Made by a program: the position numbers and the translations under genes | The notes under the pieces: model-generated | What the model saw: only the letters and a program-made list of their open reading frames with translations | The model's database searches: none | What the model was told of the DNA's origin: nothing | Shown: positions 5,637 through 7,278 of the stretch, in pieces | Layout: every line of letters begins with the position of its first letter | Position numbering within the stretch: the stretch's first letter is position 1 | Source: an uncultured Christensenella sp. | GTDB lineage: Bacteria > Bacillota > Clostridia > Christensenellales > Borkfalkiaceae | Reading direction: 5' to 3' | Assembly (NCBI GenBank): GCA_910583855.1 | Contig: CAJTYL010000023.1 | Coordinates: forward strand, 1 to 7,278 | Length of the DNA stretch: 7,278 nucleotides

Positions 5637-5679
5637 GTTACAACACTTCTATTTAATGCCTTGCGCCGTGATGCATGGC

Positions 5680-7278
5680 TTATTCTCTTATGTTCAATAA
5701 ATAGGCGTAATATCCGCTGCTTCCGTCCCAAACTAAAAGAAACTCGCGTATGTCGCCCGCCGCCATGTTCCACTTTCCGGTTTCGTTTCCCGCGTTGTTG
5801 TTCATACGGTACGGGTAGTAGTTGCTATCCATAGCGTTGCCGCCGGAACTGTTCTTTACGAATGTATTACGCCCGCAAACGTACCCGGTCTGCGTGCTCG
5901 TTCTATCACAAATAATAGTAATCCTTACGGCAAAGGCTGTATAATTACTAATGCCTAACACAGTACAAATGGAATCACGACGCGGTAGCCCTATGCCGCT
6001 GTTGCTATAAATGAAGCGCGGCATTAACTTGAATAACGTAGGCTTGGTAGCGTCGCCCGGCGTAAGGCAGGTATTTACAGAAGGCAAAAGTTTTGATATG
6101 CCGTAATCCGCTACGTAGCTGTCGCAAACTATCGCGCCTTTGCTCACTATACCCAAATTAACCAGCGCGCCGGACGCTTCAATAAGTAGCCCGTAGTTAG
6201 TTCCGTAGCTGTTTGGTGTCTTGTTGGTAAAACGTCCAACGCCGACCAACCCGGTAGAAGCTGGTAATACGTTCGTTCCAATGGAAGCCCAGCGGTAAGA
6301 GTCCGAGAACTTTATAAAACTGCTAAGCAATGCTAAACCGCTTCCGCTTGTGTCGCCGGATGAAGCCGCTACGCCTATTCGTCCGCTTGCTATCGCAAAG
6401 CCGCCAATACTTCCGGCGTTTGCGTTGATTGTTCCCGTTATAGTTCCTTTCGTAGCTACAAAGCTACCGTCTTGCAGTACGCGGAAAGGTGCGGTAGCCC
6501 GGTTTCCCTTGCTTGCGCCAGCCCAAAACCTTACGCTTGTGTCGGCTGTGCCTTCCCCTGTTATTCCTGCTTTTATACTCGCGTCGCTACCTGCAAGCTG
6601 AACCGTTCCGGCTGTTACTATGCCACCGTCTATCGTGGTTTGGGTGTTATCGTAATAAACGGCTTCCACCCAATCGTTAGCGACGTAAGAACCAGAAGTA
6701 CGTTTAGTTATGCAACGTTTTAGTATTCCGTCTGTTTTTCCACCCGTCAGCCAAAGGTCGCCTATATCATACGGTGGTTTGGGCTGGGTTACAAATACCT
6801 GCCTTTTCCCGTCCGCTGTGTCCTGTGCCTTGCTTGCTGCCGTGTATGCGTCTATCGCCTTTTGGTCTTCTATCGTAGTCCATGAATATGCAGAACCGGA
6901 AACGGTATAGCGTTTCAACAACTTTGTTGATGAACTGTACCACATATCGCCTACGTGCGCTTTCTTTAGTGCCGTAGTCGTCCAATTAGTCGCCGGGTCG
7001 GATGATTGGAACCAGCTTTCTATTTTTCCGTCTATCTGTGCCGTAAGGTCGTTTACAGTTGGTGTAAAGTTGTTGTTTATAAAGTTGGTTAGCCCGGTGT
7101 CGTCCGTATATTTGGAAGCCTTTACCCAATCTACGGAATTATAAGAACCGGAAGTGCGGGTGGTCTTGCATCGCATGATGTCGCCCGTACTGCCTTGTAC
7201 CCATAAATCGCCCACGTCGTAAGGCGTTGTAGGTTGTGCCACGAAAATACGCCGTTTTGTCCCGGCAAGTTTTAACGC
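5680..7278 (-). CDS. Tail-tip or tail-fibre structural protein, 5' end cut off by window edge
   Basis: The reading frame is open to the window edge, giving 533 residues. The GTG at 7242 is an internal Val codon within a repeat, not a start. Near the visible N-terminus are modules with the pattern PY-D-V/I-GDLW-x-x-G ... R-x-x-R-T-SGSY-x-x-x-DW: two clear copies and one degenerate copy between them. They resemble modules seen in tail proteins of phages of gut bacteria. Next comes TIDGGIVTAGTVQL and later FRVLQDGSFVATKGTITG and INANAGSIGGFAIASGRIG, the repetitive Gly/Thr/Ala-rich beta style of tail-tip and fibre proteins. The last 130 residues look like a compact beta domain (ITIICDRTS, WNMAAGDIREFLLVWDGSSG), possibly a ligand-binding head. 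It probably acts in the virion near the variable target protein. The exact tail part cannot be told from sequence alone. Confidence 0.85.
   Translation of the reverse strand, partial: ALKLAGTKRRIFVAQPTTPYDVGDLWVQGSTGDIMRCKTTRTSGSYNSVDWVKASKYTDDTGLTNFINNNFTPTVNDLTAQIDGKIESWFQSSDPATNWTTTALKKAHVGDMWYSSSTKLLKRYTVSGSAYSWTTIEDQKAIDAYTAASKAQDTADGKRQVFVTQPKPPYDIGDLWLTGGKTDGILKRCITKRTSGSYVANDWVEAVYYDNTQTTIDGGIVTAGTVQLAGSDASIKAGITGEGTADTSVRFWAGASKGNRATAPFRVLQDGSFVATKGTITGTINANAGSIGGFAIASGRIGVAASSGDTSGSGLALLSSFIKFSDSYRWASIGTNVLPASTGLVGVGRFTNKTPNSYGTNYGLLIEASGALVNLGIVSKGAIVCDSYVADYGISKLLPSVNTCLTPGDATKPTLFKLMPRFIYSNSGIGLPRRDSICTVLGISNYTAFAVRITIICDRTSTQTGYVCGRNTFVKNSSGGNAMDSNYYPYRMNNNAGNETGKWNMAAGDIREFLLVWDGSSGYYAYLLNIRE
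6655..6807 (-). repeat. Second GDLW module of the tail protein
   Basis: This encodes a segment from KRQVFVTQPKPPYDIGDLW through RTSGSYVANDWVEAVYY. It closely matches the first module at the protein level, sharing QP-x-x-PYD-GDLW, the R/K-rich middle and RTSGSY---DWV. The DNA has drifted, so the duplication is old. Confidence 0.8.
6865..6972 (-). repeat. Degenerate middle GDLW-like module of the tail protein
   Basis: It encodes KKAHVGDMWYSSSTKLLKRY and GSAYSWTTIED. The VGD-M/L-W, KRY and S-x-x-x-W positions line up with the two full modules, but the RTSGSY block is lost. Confidence 0.6.
7111..7257 (-). repeat. First GDLW module of the tail protein
   Basis: It encodes KRRIFVAQPTTPYDVGDLW through RTSGSYNSVDWVKASK. 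The KRRIFVAQP beginning parallels KRQVFVTQP of the second module, which shows that the repeat unit starts before the GTG codon at 7242 and that this codon is internal. Confidence 0.8.

Noticed and set aside
5579..5773. A 64-aa minus-strand open frame overlapping the tail gene 3' end
   Set aside because: It overlaps the tail protein coding end in another frame, and its composition (many Arg, His, Ser) is typical of a shadow frame.

Overview
The window is the late end of a tailed-phage genome, most likely a prophage of a Bacteroidales bacterium (Bacteroides, Phocaeicola or Parabacteroides type). I infer the host from the DGR-carrying tail/lysis arrangement, the protein style, the A-rich leaders without clear Shine-Dalgarno sites, and one good match to the Bacteroidales -7 promoter element. 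No database search was possible. All protein genes read on the minus strand, so transcription runs from high to low coordinates.

Layout in transcription order. (1) The 3' part of a large tail-tip or tail-fibre gene (7278-5680), cut by the window edge, with repeated GDLW-type modules. (2) A 148-nt gap with a small hairpin and a candidate promoter. (3) A small 86-aa conserved-looking protein (5531-5271). (4) A complete diversity-generating retroelement (DGR): a 444-aa target protein with a C-terminal variable repeat (5259-3925), a 114-aa protein in the accessory (Avd) position (3881-3537), the template repeat (3509-3397) and a DGR-type reverse transcriptase (3278-2244). (5) A small 123-aa gene overlapping the RT end. 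(6) A full lysis cassette: holin (1893-1423), GH108 endolysin (1436-861) and a probable one-gene spanin, u-spanin type (864-160). (7) A strong bidirectional terminator (about 84-132). (8) On the plus strand, the 3' part of a tRNA-Asp (1-53).

The main result is the DGR. Template and variable repeat align without gaps over 113 bp with 19 differences. All 19 lie at template adenines on the coding strand (19 of 30 adenines changed, 0 of 83 other positions). This is the signature of adenine-directed mutagenic retrohoming. The product is a tail-associated, presumably receptor-binding, protein whose lectin-like C-terminus can vary at about 15 residues. The DGR sits between tail and lysis modules with very tight gene spacing, so it is probably expressed with the late operon.

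The tRNA-Asp end next to convergent phage genes suggests a possible attachment site, but the other prophage end is not visible.
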